A DNA stretch of 64,000 bases from Pseudobutyrivibrio ruminis (GTDB lineage Bacteria > Bacillota > Clostridia > Lachnospirales > Lachnospiraceae), in the NCBI GenBank assembly GCA_015057305.1, contig SVES01000009.1, positions 20,940 through 84,939 on the forward strand. Direction: 5' to 3'. The notes beneath the pieces are model-generated. The model was given only the letters and a program-made list of their open reading frames with translations, was not told the DNA's origin and made no database searches. Positions within the stretch are counted from its first letter, which is position 1. The number at the start of each line of letters is the position of its first letter. A program made the position numbers and the translations under genes. This document shows, piece after piece, positions 36,175 through 44,995 of the stretch.

Positions 36175-38247
36175 CTATTTATTCTGGCTAACAACAAATC
36201 TACACTCATCATTGGCACAAACCAATTTATTACCCTTTTCAACCATGTAGGTTCCGCACTTCGGGCATTTTTCTGTTGTTGGTTTCGACCAGCTAACAAA
36301 ATCACAATCAGGATGATTAGAACATCCAAAGAATTTTCTACCCTTTTGGGATTTTCTTATGACAACATCACCACCGCATTTTGGACATGGCACGCCAATT
36401 TTTTCAAGGAATGGCTTAGTATTTCTACATTCTGGGAAGCCTGGGCAAGCCAGGAATTTACCATGAGGGCCAAACTTAATAACCATGTTTCGCCCACACT
36501 CCTCGCAGATTACATCTGTAACCTCATCATGGATTTCAACCTTAGCAAGTTCTTCCTCTGCCACCTTAACAGCTTCCTCTAAATCCGGATAGAAGTTTCT
36601 AACAACTGATTTCCATTCTACTGTGCCTTCCTCTACCCCATCTAGAAGCTGCTCTAGATTTGCAGTAAATTTATCGTCAACAATTATAGGGAATGAGGCA
36701 ACCATTATGGAATTGACAACCTCACCTAATTCAGTAACAAATAAGTTTCTTGCTTCTTTTGTAATATAATGACGCTTTAACAGAGTTGTAATTGTAGGTG
36801 AATATGTACTAGGTCTACCTATTCCCAGTTCTTCCAAGGTTTTTACCAAGGATGCCTCTGTAAAATGTGGAGAAGGCTGTGTAAAATGCTGCTTTTCTTC
36901 AAAACTGTTGAACTTTAGCTTTGTGTCCTCAGTAAGCTTTGAAAGTGGATGAGTCTTTGAATCTTCTTCATCATCAGCAGAAACATAAATCATCATGAAT
37001 CCATCAAATTTTACAGAAGAATCAGAGGCTGTAAACACTTGATTCTTAGCCTGAACATTTATAGAAACAGTATCGTAAATTGCATTCGCCATTTGGCTGG
37101 CAACAAATCTTTTCCAAACAAGCTGATATAATCTGAACTGATCTCTAGTTAAGCTTTCCTTAATCTCAGAAGGAATCAATTCAATATTAGCTGGACGAAT
37201 TGCCTCATGAGCATCCTGAACCTTACCAGAATTCTTTTTTGAAGCACCTACATTTGCAGATAAATATTCCTCACCATAGTTACCTTTAATAAAATCTTCA
37301 GCTGCTGCTCTAGCTTCGTCAGAAACTCTTGTAGAGTCAGTTCTAAGGTAAGTAATTAAACCGATGGTTCCGTGTCCCTTTACACTAACACCTTCATACA
37401 ATTGCTGAGCGACACTCATTGTTTTCTGGATTGAAAAATTTAAAGCCTTTGATGCTTCCTGTTGCATTGTTGAGGTTGTAAAAGGAAGTGGTGCTTTCTT
37501 TTCTCTAGTACCTCTCTTTATTGAAGCAATGCTATAAGACGCACCTTTCAGCTCAGACATAATCTCATCAAGACTGGCCTTGTCAGAAATGTCTCTTTTA
37601 CCATTTGTATCACCATAATACTTTGCTATAAATGGCTTTTTTGCTCCTGCAGCATCAAGCAAAACATCTAATGTGTAGTATTCCTGAGGAATAAATTGTT
37701 CAATTTCCTTTTCTCTATCACAAATTATCCTAAGTGCAACTGATTGAACACGTCCAGCAGAAAGACCTCGTTTAACCTTTGCCCACAAAAGTGGTGAAAT
37801 CTTATATCCAACCATTCTGTCAAGCATACGACGGGCTTGCTGTGCATCAACCAAATCCATGTCAATTTCTCTAGGATGCTTTAATGAATTCTTAACAGCT
37901 GTCTTTGTAATCTCGTTAAAAGTAATTCTATAAACCTTTTTATCCTGCAAGTTAAGGGCGTGAGTAAGATGCCAAGAAATAGCCTCTCCCTCACGATCGG
38001 GATCAGTTGCCAGATAAATCTTATCAGCTTTTTTAACTTCCTTTCGAAGAGCTGCTAACAACTCTCCCTTTCCTCTAATTGTTATATATTTAGGCTCGAA
38101 GTCATTATCTGGGTCAAACCCAAGCTGGCTTTTAGGCATATCCCTAACATGCCCCTGGGAAGCCATAACCTCATAATTACTTCCTAAAAATTTCTTGATA
38201 GTATGCACCTTGGCAGGCGACTCAACAATAACCAAATTTTTTGCCAT
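36175..38247 (-). CDS. topA: DNA topoisomerase I
   Basis: TopA relaxes negative supercoils. The TOPRIM motif ATDPDREGEA is at 80-89, and the catalytic tyrosine is near residue 300 in TYLRTDSTR. The C-terminus carries three Cys4 zinc ribbons (CEECGRN... C...C; CPKCGG... C...C; CPKCGTY... C...C) in the last 120 residues. The 690-residue length is normal. dprA lies upstream, matching the conserved dprA-topA order. Confidence 0.98.
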   Translation of the reverse strand: MAKNLVIVESPAKVHTIKKFLGSNYEVMASQGHVRDMPKSQLGFDPDNDFEPKYITIRGKGELLAALRKEVKKADKIYLATDPDREGEAISWHLTHALNLQDKKVYRITFNEITKTAVKNSLKHPREIDMDLVDAQQARRMLDRMVGYKISPLLWAKVKRGLSAGRVQSVALRIICDREKEIEQFIPQEYYTLDVLLDAAGAKKPFIAKYYGDTNGKRDISDKASLDEIMSELKGASYSIASIKRGTREKKAPLPFTTSTMQQEASKALNFSIQKTMSVAQQLYEGVSVKGHGTIGLITYLRTDSTRVSDEARAAAEDFIKGNYGEEYLSANVGASKKNSGKVQDAHEAIRPANIELIPSEIKESLTRDQFRLYQLVWKRFVASQMANAIYDTVSINVQAKNQVFTASDSSVKFDGFMMIYVSADDEEDSKTHPLSKLTEDTKLKFNSFEEKQHFTQPSPHFTEASLVKTLEELGIGRPSTYSPTITTLLKRHYITKEARNLFVTELGEVVNSIMVASFPIIVDDKFTANLEQLLDGVEEGTVEWKSVVRNFYPDLEEAVKVAEEELAKVEIHDEVTDVICEECGRNMVIKFGPHGKFLACPGFPECRNTKPFLEKIGVPCPKCGGDVVIRKSQKGRKFFGCSNHPDCDFVSWSKPTTEKCPKCGTYMVEKGNKLVCANDECRFVVSQNK

Positions 38248-38289
38248 TTGAAACTACTCCTAAATAACCTAAAATAGAAATCGGTTCTC

Positions 38290-38318
38290 ACTATACAACA
38301 ATATTTTTTTATTTTCAA
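38290..38318 (-). promoter_or_regulatory. SigA-type promoter of topA
   Basis: On the minus strand TTGAAA (38313-38318) and TATAGT (38290-38295) are separated by 17 bases, 43 bases before the topA start. The 157-base gap between dprA and topA shows no other clear element. Confidence 0.65.
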
Positions 38319-38404
38319 GAAAAACTTTATATATTGTTAGAGCAATTTATGTAAAATATGTTATTATTCAGCCTAAATTTCAAAATGTTTATATGTATTT
38401 TTCC

Positions 38405-39496
38405 TTATTTCACATAATTATTTTTAAAAACCTCTGTTAATAGACCATAGCGTTCTAATGAAAATACAATAGATAAAAGCTCCAAATAATCCATTTTACT
38501 TTCCTCTATAACTGTAGAAATACTTTTTGGATAGTCGTCAAACAATTCATATACCTTCTTTTGTTCTAATGTAAGCTTAGGCATTTGACACTCTTTTTTA
38601 GTTCTCTTTAAATTATCAGCTCCATAAGTATCTACTATTTCACCAATAAACGTATCTATATCATATATAACACCAGCCCCCTGAGCTATCAGCTTGTTAG
38701 CCCCTATGCTTAATGAGTCGCCAACCCTACCAGGAGTCACATATATATCCTTTCCCTGCTCCAGGGCAAAATCAGCAGTAATTAAGGACCCTGATTTTTC
38801 TCTGGCCTCAATAACTATAACAATATCCGATAAAGCCGAAACAATTCGATTTCTTCGGGGAAAATTCATTGCCAAAGGGCTTGCTCCCATTTGGTATTCA
38901 GATAAAATTACTCCATTACCTGCAACAATTTCTTCATATAATAATCTGTTATCTGCAGGATATATTACATCACACCCACTTCCCAACACAGCCACAGTAC
39001 TTCCACCGCCATTTAGACAGCCCCTATGTCCATAAGCGTCTATTCCTCTTGCCATTCCGCTGATAACTGTAAATCCATTCTCTCCTAGCTTTTGACCTAG
39101 ACTTTCTGCCATTCTTTTGCCATAAGCACTACATCTTCTTGCTCCAACGATTGACACGGTATTATGAAATGTAGGTAGCTTCCCCAAATAATATAAGCCA
39201 TAGGGTATATCATATATGTTTTTTAGCTTATCAGGGTATTTTTCATCTTCCATAGTAATAAATGAAAATGGCGAGTGTAAGAATTTCTCGTATTCTTTAT
39301 TCAAATCAAATCTGTTTCTATCTAATATGATTTTATCTGCCGTTTTTTCATCAAGCAATCCAGAGTCAAGGAACTCTTTTTTATTTGCATGAAAAATATG
39401 ATAGCTATCATAAAAATAATTTATGAGTTTTGCCTTCTTACCATATGTTATGTCCTCATTTCGCATAAACCAATATTGATAAATCGAATTATCCAT
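38405..39496 (-). CDS. dprA: DNA-processing protein DprA/Smf
   Basis: DprA loads RecA onto incoming single-stranded DNA during natural transformation. The 363 residues contain the Rossmann-like block VSIVGARRCSAYGKRMAESLGQKL, then VISGMARGIDAYGHRG, TVAVLGSGCDVIYPADNRLL and FPRRNRIVSALSDIVIVIEA. A C-terminal winged-helix-like region is short. The start overlaps the comM stop by one base, so the two are co-transcribed. Confidence 0.96.
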   Translation of the reverse strand: MDNSIYQYWFMRNEDITYGKKAKLINYFYDSYHIFHANKKEFLDSGLLDEKTADKIILDRNRFDLNKEYEKFLHSPFSFITMEDEKYPDKLKNIYDIPYGLYYLGKLPTFHNTVSIVGARRCSAYGKRMAESLGQKLGENGFTVISGMARGIDAYGHRGCLNGGGSTVAVLGSGCDVIYPADNRLLYEEIVAGNGVILSEYQMGASPLAMNFPRRNRIVSALSDIVIVIEAREKSGSLITADFALEQGKDIYVTPGRVGDSLSIGANKLIAQGAGVIYDIDTFIGEIVDTYGADNLKRTKKECQMPKLTLEQKKVYELFDDYPKSISTVIEESKMDYLELLSIVFSLERYGLLTEVFKNNYVK

Positions 39497-41031
39497 TAAA
39501 CGACTACCTCCCAGTACCTTTTATCCAGGCCTCTATAACAAATAGCCTCCTGCAAATGATTAAGCTGTATTTCTTCACTATTTTCCATATCTGCAATTGT
39601 TCTGGCTACCCTAAGTACCTTGTGATAGGTTCTTGCTGTAAGGTTGTATTTTTCATACATCGCTTCCATATAATTCATATTATCCTTAGATAGACCACAA
39701 AACTTTTCTATAAAGCCACTGGGAATTTGACTATTAAATTTAAAACCATAGGCCTCATAACGGCTTTTTTGCATACTATGGCATTTTATTACTCTTCTTC
39801 GAATTGCCTCTGAGCTTTCATTTTCTTGTTTGTCAGAAATCTGATTAAAATTTAAAGTAGGTGCTTCAACGCAAATATCAATTCTATCAAGTAGTGGCTG
39901 AGATATTTTGGACAAATACCTTTGAATAGATTGTCTTGTGCAATGACATCTATTTAAATCTGGATAATAACCACAAGAGCAAGGATTCATTGCAGCAACA
40001 AGAACAAAATCCGCTGGATATGTAAAGCTGCCTGCAGCTCTTGATATATGAACCTGCTTGTCTTCAAGAGGTTGCCTTAATATTTCAAGAGTCCCTTTAT
40101 TAAACTCGGTAAGCTCATCTAAAAACAATACACCTCTATGAGCAAGAGAGATTTCCCCTGGGTGAGGATTGTGTCCCCCTCCTACAAGTCCCTGAGCTGA
40201 AACTGTATGATGAGGACTTCTAAAAGGTCGATATTTAATCAATCCCTGTCTCTCATCAAACATTCCGCAAACAGAATATATTTTTGACAGCTCCAGCTGT
40301 TCCTCATTATCCATAACCGGAAGAATTGAGGGAATACATTTTGCAATCATTGATTTTCCGGCGCCAGGGGGTCCCACCATAAGCATATTATGCATTCCAG
40401 AAATAGCTACTTCACAAGCTCTCCTAAGGGCTTGCTGTCCATTAATCATCGAAAAATCAAATTCGTTGAATATTTCATCCTCATTAAACCCAGGATTTTC
40501 TGACTCATCAGTTTTATATACACCACTATTAAGTATTTCTATAACTTCACTAATGTCTTCTACACCAATAGTTATTAAATCTGAGACCAGTCTTGCCTCC
40601 AATAAATTTTTCTTTGGGACAATCAGAATCTGCAAATTATTTCTTTTTGCTTCAATTGCCATCGACAACACACCGTTAATGGGCTGTATTTTGCCATCAA
40701 GACTTATTTCTCCACATAGGCATATTGTTTGTAGCTCATGACATTCAATCACTCCTATGGCCGATAAAATAGCCACAGCAATAGGTAAATCGAAGCCTGC
40801 TCCTGTTTTTCTGATACTAGCAGGGGATAAATTTACTGTGATTCGTTTTATAGGAAGCCCATAGCCTGCATTTTTAAGAGCCGCCCGGACTCTTTCCTTG
40901 GCCTCTTTCACTTCCGAAGAAAGATATCCCACCATTTCAAAAATGGGCATACCTTCAGAAATATCTGCCTCAACAGATATCAGCTTAGAATCGATACCAT
41001 AAATGGTAGCCGTATTTACAATACTATACAA
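39496..41031 (-). CDS. comM: Mg-chelatase-like AAA+ helicase ComM/YifB
   Basis: ComM promotes branch migration during integration of transformed DNA. The 511 residues have an N-terminal Lon-like domain (about 1-165), then an AAA+ core with Walker A VGPPGAGKSM. The core also has RPFRSPHHTVSAQGLVGGG and GVLFLDELTEFN, and a Cys-rich zinc motif near CSCGYYPDLNRCHC. It is coupled to dprA in one competence-related unit. Confidence 0.96.
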   Translation of the reverse strand: MYSIVNTATIYGIDSKLISVEADISEGMPIFEMVGYLSSEVKEAKERVRAALKNAGYGLPIKRITVNLSPASIRKTGAGFDLPIAVAILSAIGVIECHELQTICLCGEISLDGKIQPINGVLSMAIEAKRNNLQILIVPKKNLLEARLVSDLITIGVEDISEVIEILNSGVYKTDESENPGFNEDEIFNEFDFSMINGQQALRRACEVAISGMHNMLMVGPPGAGKSMIAKCIPSILPVMDNEEQLELSKIYSVCGMFDERQGLIKYRPFRSPHHTVSAQGLVGGGHNPHPGEISLAHRGVLFLDELTEFNKGTLEILRQPLEDKQVHISRAAGSFTYPADFVLVAAMNPCSCGYYPDLNRCHCTRQSIQRYLSKISQPLLDRIDICVEAPTLNFNQISDKQENESSEAIRRRVIKCHSMQKSRYEAYGFKFNSQIPSGFIEKFCGLSKDNMNYMEAMYEKYNLTARTYHKVLRVARTIADMENSEEIQLNHLQEAICYRGLDKRYWEVVV

Positions 41032-41062
41032 TTAAACTCCTTGGGAAAGTTATTGAATGTAA

Positions 41063-41100
41063 TAAAAAAGACAGGAGTTATATTAGCATACTCCTGCCTT
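41063..41100 (-). terminator. Rho-independent terminator after trpS
   Basis: On the minus strand AGGCAGGAGT (from 41099) pairs with ACTCCTGTCT and is followed by six T (41064-41069). It ends the trpS unit before comM. Confidence 0.85.
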
Positions 41101-41124
41101 ATTATCAATAAAAATTATAACATA

Positions 41125-42132
41125 TTATCTAATACGCTCAGTTAAACCTAATTTCTTGTGAACCTTTCTCAATGTCTTATTTGCAAAATAAGATGCCTTC
41201 TCGGCATTTTCCTTAATGCACTCATTAATAAAGGTTTTGTCAGACTCAAGTTCAGCACATCTTGCGTGGAATGGCTCTAGCATATCTGCAACTGCTTCAC
41301 CTACAGCCAGTTTAAAATCTCCGTAGCCTTTGCCCTCAAACTCTTTTGCTACTTCATCCATTGATTTATCTGTAACAACACCATAGATTTCCATTAAATT
41401 TGAAACACCAGGCTTGTTTTCAACATCATATCTAACCTCTGCATCAGAGTCTGTAACTGCCTTTTTAAACTTTCTAATGATTGTATCCTTATCATCAATC
41501 AAATAAATAGTGGCATTAATATTTTCATCAGATTTTGACATTTTCTTGGTAGGCTCTGCAAGTGACATAATTCTAGCGCCAGCCTTAGGGAAATAGCCCT
41601 CTGGAATGGTAAATACATCTCCATAAATATTGTTGAAACGCTCTGCCACATCTCTACAGATTTCAAGGTGCTGCTTTTGGTCAGCTCCAATTGGCACCAA
41701 ATCTGTTTGATATAGCAAAATATCAGCTGCCATAAGAGCAGGATAAGTAAATAGACCTGCATTTATATTATCAGCATGCTTTGCAGATTTGTCCTTAAAC
41801 TGAGTCATTCTGTTTAACTCACCCATGTATGTGAAGCAATCTAATACCCAGCCTAGCTCTGCATGAGCAGGTACATGAGACTGGAAATATATGCAATTCT
41901 TTTTAGGATCCAGTCCAGCTGCAACATACTGTGTGTATATACGTCTTGCATTTTGCTTAAACTCTGTAGGATTCTGGCGAACTGTAAGAGAATGTAAATC
42001 CATTACACCAAAGAAACAATCATATTCTTCGTTAAGGTTAACCCAGTTTTTTAATGCTCCAATATAGTTTCCAAGGGTAAGCTTTCCTGTAGCTTGCATA
42101 CCCGAATATAGTACTTTTCTTTCCTTTTCCAT
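41125..42132 (-). CDS. trpS: Tryptophan-tRNA ligase
   Basis: TrpS charges tRNA-Trp. The 335 residues have the class I signature near the start (SGMQATGKLTLGNYIGALKNW), the Trp-site segment FGVMDLHSLT and the KMSKS loop (KKMSKSDEN). It follows the DUF5662 gene by 17 bases. No T-box leader is present, and the ribosome site is local, so it appears to be transcribed with the two upstream genes. Confidence 0.97.
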   Translation of the reverse strand: MEKERKVLYSGMQATGKLTLGNYIGALKNWVNLNEEYDCFFGVMDLHSLTVRQNPTEFKQNARRIYTQYVAAGLDPKKNCIYFQSHVPAHAELGWVLDCFTYMGELNRMTQFKDKSAKHADNINAGLFTYPALMAADILLYQTDLVPIGADQKQHLEICRDVAERFNNIYGDVFTIPEGYFPKAGARIMSLAEPTKKMSKSDENINATIYLIDDKDTIIRKFKKAVTDSDAEVRYDVENKPGVSNLMEIYGVVTDKSMDEVAKEFEGKGYGDFKLAVGEAVADMLEPFHARCAELESDKTFINECIKENAEKASYFANKTLRKVHKKLGLTERIR

Positions 42133-42149
42133 CTTTTTACTCCAACTAG

Positions 42150-42683
42150 TTATTTATTACATAAAATATTTTTGCGAATATATTCATTTGTGGCCTTTTC
42201 ACCGTGAGCAGCTAGATATTCAAGCATGTTTTCCAACAATGCTGCTGTATTTTTATGCATTAGATATTTGCCTTTACCTTTATTATAGTATTCTAAAGCA
42301 CTGGCATCCGTATATGCTTCCTTTTGATAATTTTTACAGGCAGCTACTCTATCAACATACATTTCCACCACGTAATTTACTGGCATTTCCATACCAGTCA
42401 TTTTATGGTCCTTATCTAAGCCGTAATCTATCCAATACTCAAAATGATGCTTATTTCTACCCTTATGATGCAACCAGGCTAAGGATACACCCTTGTCCTC
42501 TCGTTCCGCATTATTGGGGCTCTTGTCACCCTGATAATATTTTGCTCCAACCAAAAACTCAACAGGGCTATACTTAGATAGGTCATGCAATAACCCCTGT
42601 TTATATAGCCCCACTGCAAAGCACCCCTTCATAACCAAATGTCTATGATGTGTAATTGTCTTGAAATGTTCTAAGGCCTTCAT
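42150..42683 (-). CDS. DUF5662-type protein, catalytic function unknown
   Basis: The 177 residues include HFKTITHHRHLVMKGCFAVGLYKQGLLHDLSKYSP, then GVSLAWLHHKGRNKHHFEYWIDY, and a helical C-terminus. Several His and Asp residues (THHRH, HDLSKY, HHKGRNKHH) look like an HD-type metal site. This resembles DUF5662-type proteins. It overlaps the upstream GlgX-like gene by four bases and precedes trpS. A phosphohydrolase-like role is only inference. Confidence 0.7.
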   Translation of the reverse strand: MKALEHFKTITHHRHLVMKGCFAVGLYKQGLLHDLSKYSPVEFLVGAKYYQGDKSPNNAEREDKGVSLAWLHHKGRNKHHFEYWIDYGLDKDHKMTGMEMPVNYVVEMYVDRVAACKNYQKEAYTDASALEYYNKGKGKYLMHKNTAALLENMLEYLAAHGEKATNEYIRKNILCNK

Positions 42684-44539
42684 CTATTTTTTCCCTTTTC
42701 GAACTTAATTCCTACAAGCACACTAATAGAATTGCCTGGAACCTTTATAGACTGTTGATCATGTATTGGCTTTGGTGAAAAATCTTCATCAATATATTCT
42801 GCGGTATTAAAGCATAAGCGCCATCGTTTACCAGGTGCCAGCAAAGGCAGCGCCATATCCACACTATCATAATGGAAATTATAGCAGACAAAAACCTCTT
42901 CCTTTTCATCTACGTAAGCTCCATTATATAAAACTCCTAGTGCCTTTTGTTCTTCGCCGATAGACATCATCCATGGCTCTGTTCCATGAAAGGACATATC
43001 AGGCAGCCCTAAGTGTCGATAATCATTCATTAAAAATGGAGACTCTACCCTAAGGCACTTGTGAGCCTTTCTAAATTCAACTAACTGTTTAACAAAGGTA
43101 GTCAAAGCTTCCTTTCCCTTAGTCTTAGAAAAAATGGTATAACCTATCTTATTATCCTGACAATAAGGGTTGTTATTTCCCATGTGAGTTGCCGCGGCCT
43201 CGTCAGCTGCTACAAACAGCGGCACACTTTGAGAAAGCATAAGTGCTGTAAAGGCGTTTCTCATTTCCCTAAATCTATTTGCATTAATGGTCTTATTTGA
43301 GGTTTTACCCTCTATGCCATAGTTAAAGGAATAGTTATTATTTGTTCCATCCCTGTTATCCTCACCATTGTCAAAATTGTGCTTTTCTCCATAGGAATAA
43401 GAATCCCACAATGAAAAACCATTAACATTGGCCATATAATTGACAAATCCATAGGCTGAATTTTGTCGGCGCATGTGGTTTGCATACTGTACCATGCTGC
43501 CATTCATATGATTTTCAATTTGCCTTGTAACATTCATGAAGGAATCATTGTAAACAAACAGGTGCTTTTTCCCCTTTTCATTTGCTAGAATTTCCTCTGG
43601 AATATATTCATAAAAAATCTTTGTCTCAGCAAGAAAAGGCTCATCAGCAATTCTGGCAATTGGCGCGCTACAGCCTACAATATGAAATCCATCAATGTGG
43701 AAATACTTAACATAATATTTTAGACATTCAATAATCATTTCCGCTGTGGTTTCAGCAGCAAATGCCATTTCCATAATAACTTCAATGCCATTTTTATGGA
43801 ATGTAGACACCATATCTCTCATTCCATCTGTAGGTGTAGAGGAACCTTCAAAATAAGAAGCCTTTGGTGCAAAATAAAAAGCCTCGCCAAAGCCCCAATA
43901 ATTTTTCTTTCCTGTAGATACAGTAACCTCTGTAACCTTTCCCTTTGAAGAAATATTTAGCTTTCTTTCAAGAAAAAGCTCCTCGAAATCATAAACTGGC
44001 ATCAATTCAACAGATGTGATTCCCAAGCTCTTTATATAAGCAAGCTTTGATAACAGCCCCTTATAATTCCCAAGCTTTCCTTTAGCTGTACCTATGCCAG
44101 CTGTAAAGCCCCTCATGTGCAGCTTGTAGATAACCATATCTGCAGGTGCAATGGAAACTGCAGTATCCCTCCAAGGCTTTTCAATATGAGAAATACCAGA
44201 ATATACCTGATATTTTAATTTCTCTCGACCAGCTACATCTCCCCAGTTTTCTCTACCTACTACAGAGGTTGCATAAGGATCCACATATTCCTTATCATCC
44301 TCCTTTATAAGGTAGCAAAGATTATCTATATCAACATCAGAGACTTCCACTGAATATACTCTACCAATGGAAAATTCCTCAGTAAGTTCTATTTTATTAA
44401 TTATCTTCTTGGAATCTTTTTCTATAAGAACCAGCTCAGCCTTTTGAGTGTTAGGCTTGATAGATACTGTGATAACAACAGTATTTTTCTTAATAACTCT
44501 TGATCCATATTCTCTAAAATCGCCTCTAAATACATTCAT
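42680..44539 (-). CDS. GlgX/isoamylase-like GH13-family protein with lost catalytic residues
   Basis: The 619 residues resemble glycogen debranching enzymes. A CBM48-like N-terminal domain is followed by a barrel. The late block NGEDNRDGTNNNYSFNYGIEG, then SQSVPLFVAADEAAATHMGNNNPYCQDN, is strongly GlgX-like. Catalytic motifs are degenerate: the usual DVVxNH is MEMAFA (about 256), and the nucleophile region GFRxD is GFHIVG (about 284), without Arg or Asp. ATG 44539 with GTAGAGG is the start; the longer frame has no ribosome site. It may bind glycogen without cutting it. Confidence 0.75.
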   Translation of the reverse strand: MNVFRGDFREYGSRVIKKNTVVITVSIKPNTQKAELVLIEKDSKKIINKIELTEEFSIGRVYSVEVSDVDIDNLCYLIKEDDKEYVDPYATSVVGRENWGDVAGREKLKYQVYSGISHIEKPWRDTAVSIAPADMVIYKLHMRGFTAGIGTAKGKLGNYKGLLSKLAYIKSLGITSVELMPVYDFEELFLERKLNISSKGKVTEVTVSTGKKNYWGFGEAFYFAPKASYFEGSSTPTDGMRDMVSTFHKNGIEVIMEMAFAAETTAEMIIECLKYYVKYFHIDGFHIVGCSAPIARIADEPFLAETKIFYEYIPEEILANEKGKKHLFVYNDSFMNVTRQIENHMNGSMVQYANHMRRQNSAYGFVNYMANVNGFSLWDSYSYGEKHNFDNGEDNRDGTNNNYSFNYGIEGKTSNKTINANRFREMRNAFTALMLSQSVPLFVAADEAAATHMGNNNPYCQDNKIGYTIFSKTKGKEALTTFVKQLVEFRKAHKCLRVESPFLMNDYRHLGLPDMSFHGTEPWMMSIGEEQKALGVLYNGAYVDEKEEVFVCYNFHYDSVDMALPLLAPGKRWRLCFNTAEYIDEDFSPKPIHDQQSIKVPGNSISVLVGIKFEKGKNR

Positions 44540-44608
44540 AAATAAGCCTCTACTTTTAAAATATGTTGATAAATTTAGATAATAATATCTATATTTTACT
44601 ATTTTCAC

Positions 44609-44637
44609 TAGACAATATTCCTGATGAATTATATCAT
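44609..44637 (+). promoter_or_regulatory. Candidate promoter of the DUF1292 gene
   Basis: TAGACA (44609-44614) and TATCAT (44632-44637) are separated by 17 bases, 44 bases before the ATG at 44681. Both hexamers are imperfect. Confidence 0.4.
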
Positions 44638-44680
44638 AAGGACATGTCTTAAACAAATAAAATATAGGAAGGGTCATAAA

Positions 44681-44995
44681 ATGGACGAAAATGAAGTATT
44701 TCCAGTTGACAACGAAGATGATGATGTAGTTGTCACATTAAATTTAGATGATGGTTCTCAGGTTACCTGTGAAATTCTAACTATATTTGATCTTGAAGAT
44801 CAAGATTATATAGTTCTACTTCCACTTGATAAAAATGGAGAGCCAAATTCTGAGGGAGAGGTTTACATCTATCGCTACTTTGAGGATGAAACTGGTGCAC
44901 CTTCATTAGATAATATAGAATCTGATGAAGAATACGCTAAGGTTTCCGCACGCTTCGATGAAGTATACGGCGAAGACTTAGAGGAAGAAGAATAA
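44681..44995 (+). CDS. DUF1292 (YrzB-family) acidic protein
   Basis: The 104 residues are highly acidic and match DUF1292: VVVTLNLDDGSQVTCEILTIFDLEDQDYIVLLPLD, then EGEVYIYRYFEDE. The ATG at 44681 follows AGGAAGGG, so the upstream in-frame ATG at 44624 is unlikely. The final 121 bases overlap, in antisense, the end of the helicase gene. Function of the family is not established. Confidence 0.85.
   Translation: MDENEVFPVDNEDDDVVVTLNLDDGSQVTCEILTIFDLEDQDYIVLLPLDKNGEPNSEGEVYIYRYFEDETGAPSLDNIESDEEYAKVSARFDEVYGEDLEEEE

Noticed and set aside
42133..42149. T-box leader for trpS
   Set aside because: Only 17 bases separate trpS from the gene before it, so there is no room for a T-box.
44540..44677. 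N-terminal 46-residue extension of the GlgX-like protein
   Set aside because: It has no family similarity and no ribosome site. ATG 44539 has GTAGAGG upstream and fits the domain start.
44624..44680. Earlier ATG for the DUF1292 gene
   Set aside because: It overlaps the predicted promoter -10, and the AGGAAGGG site points to the ATG at 44681.
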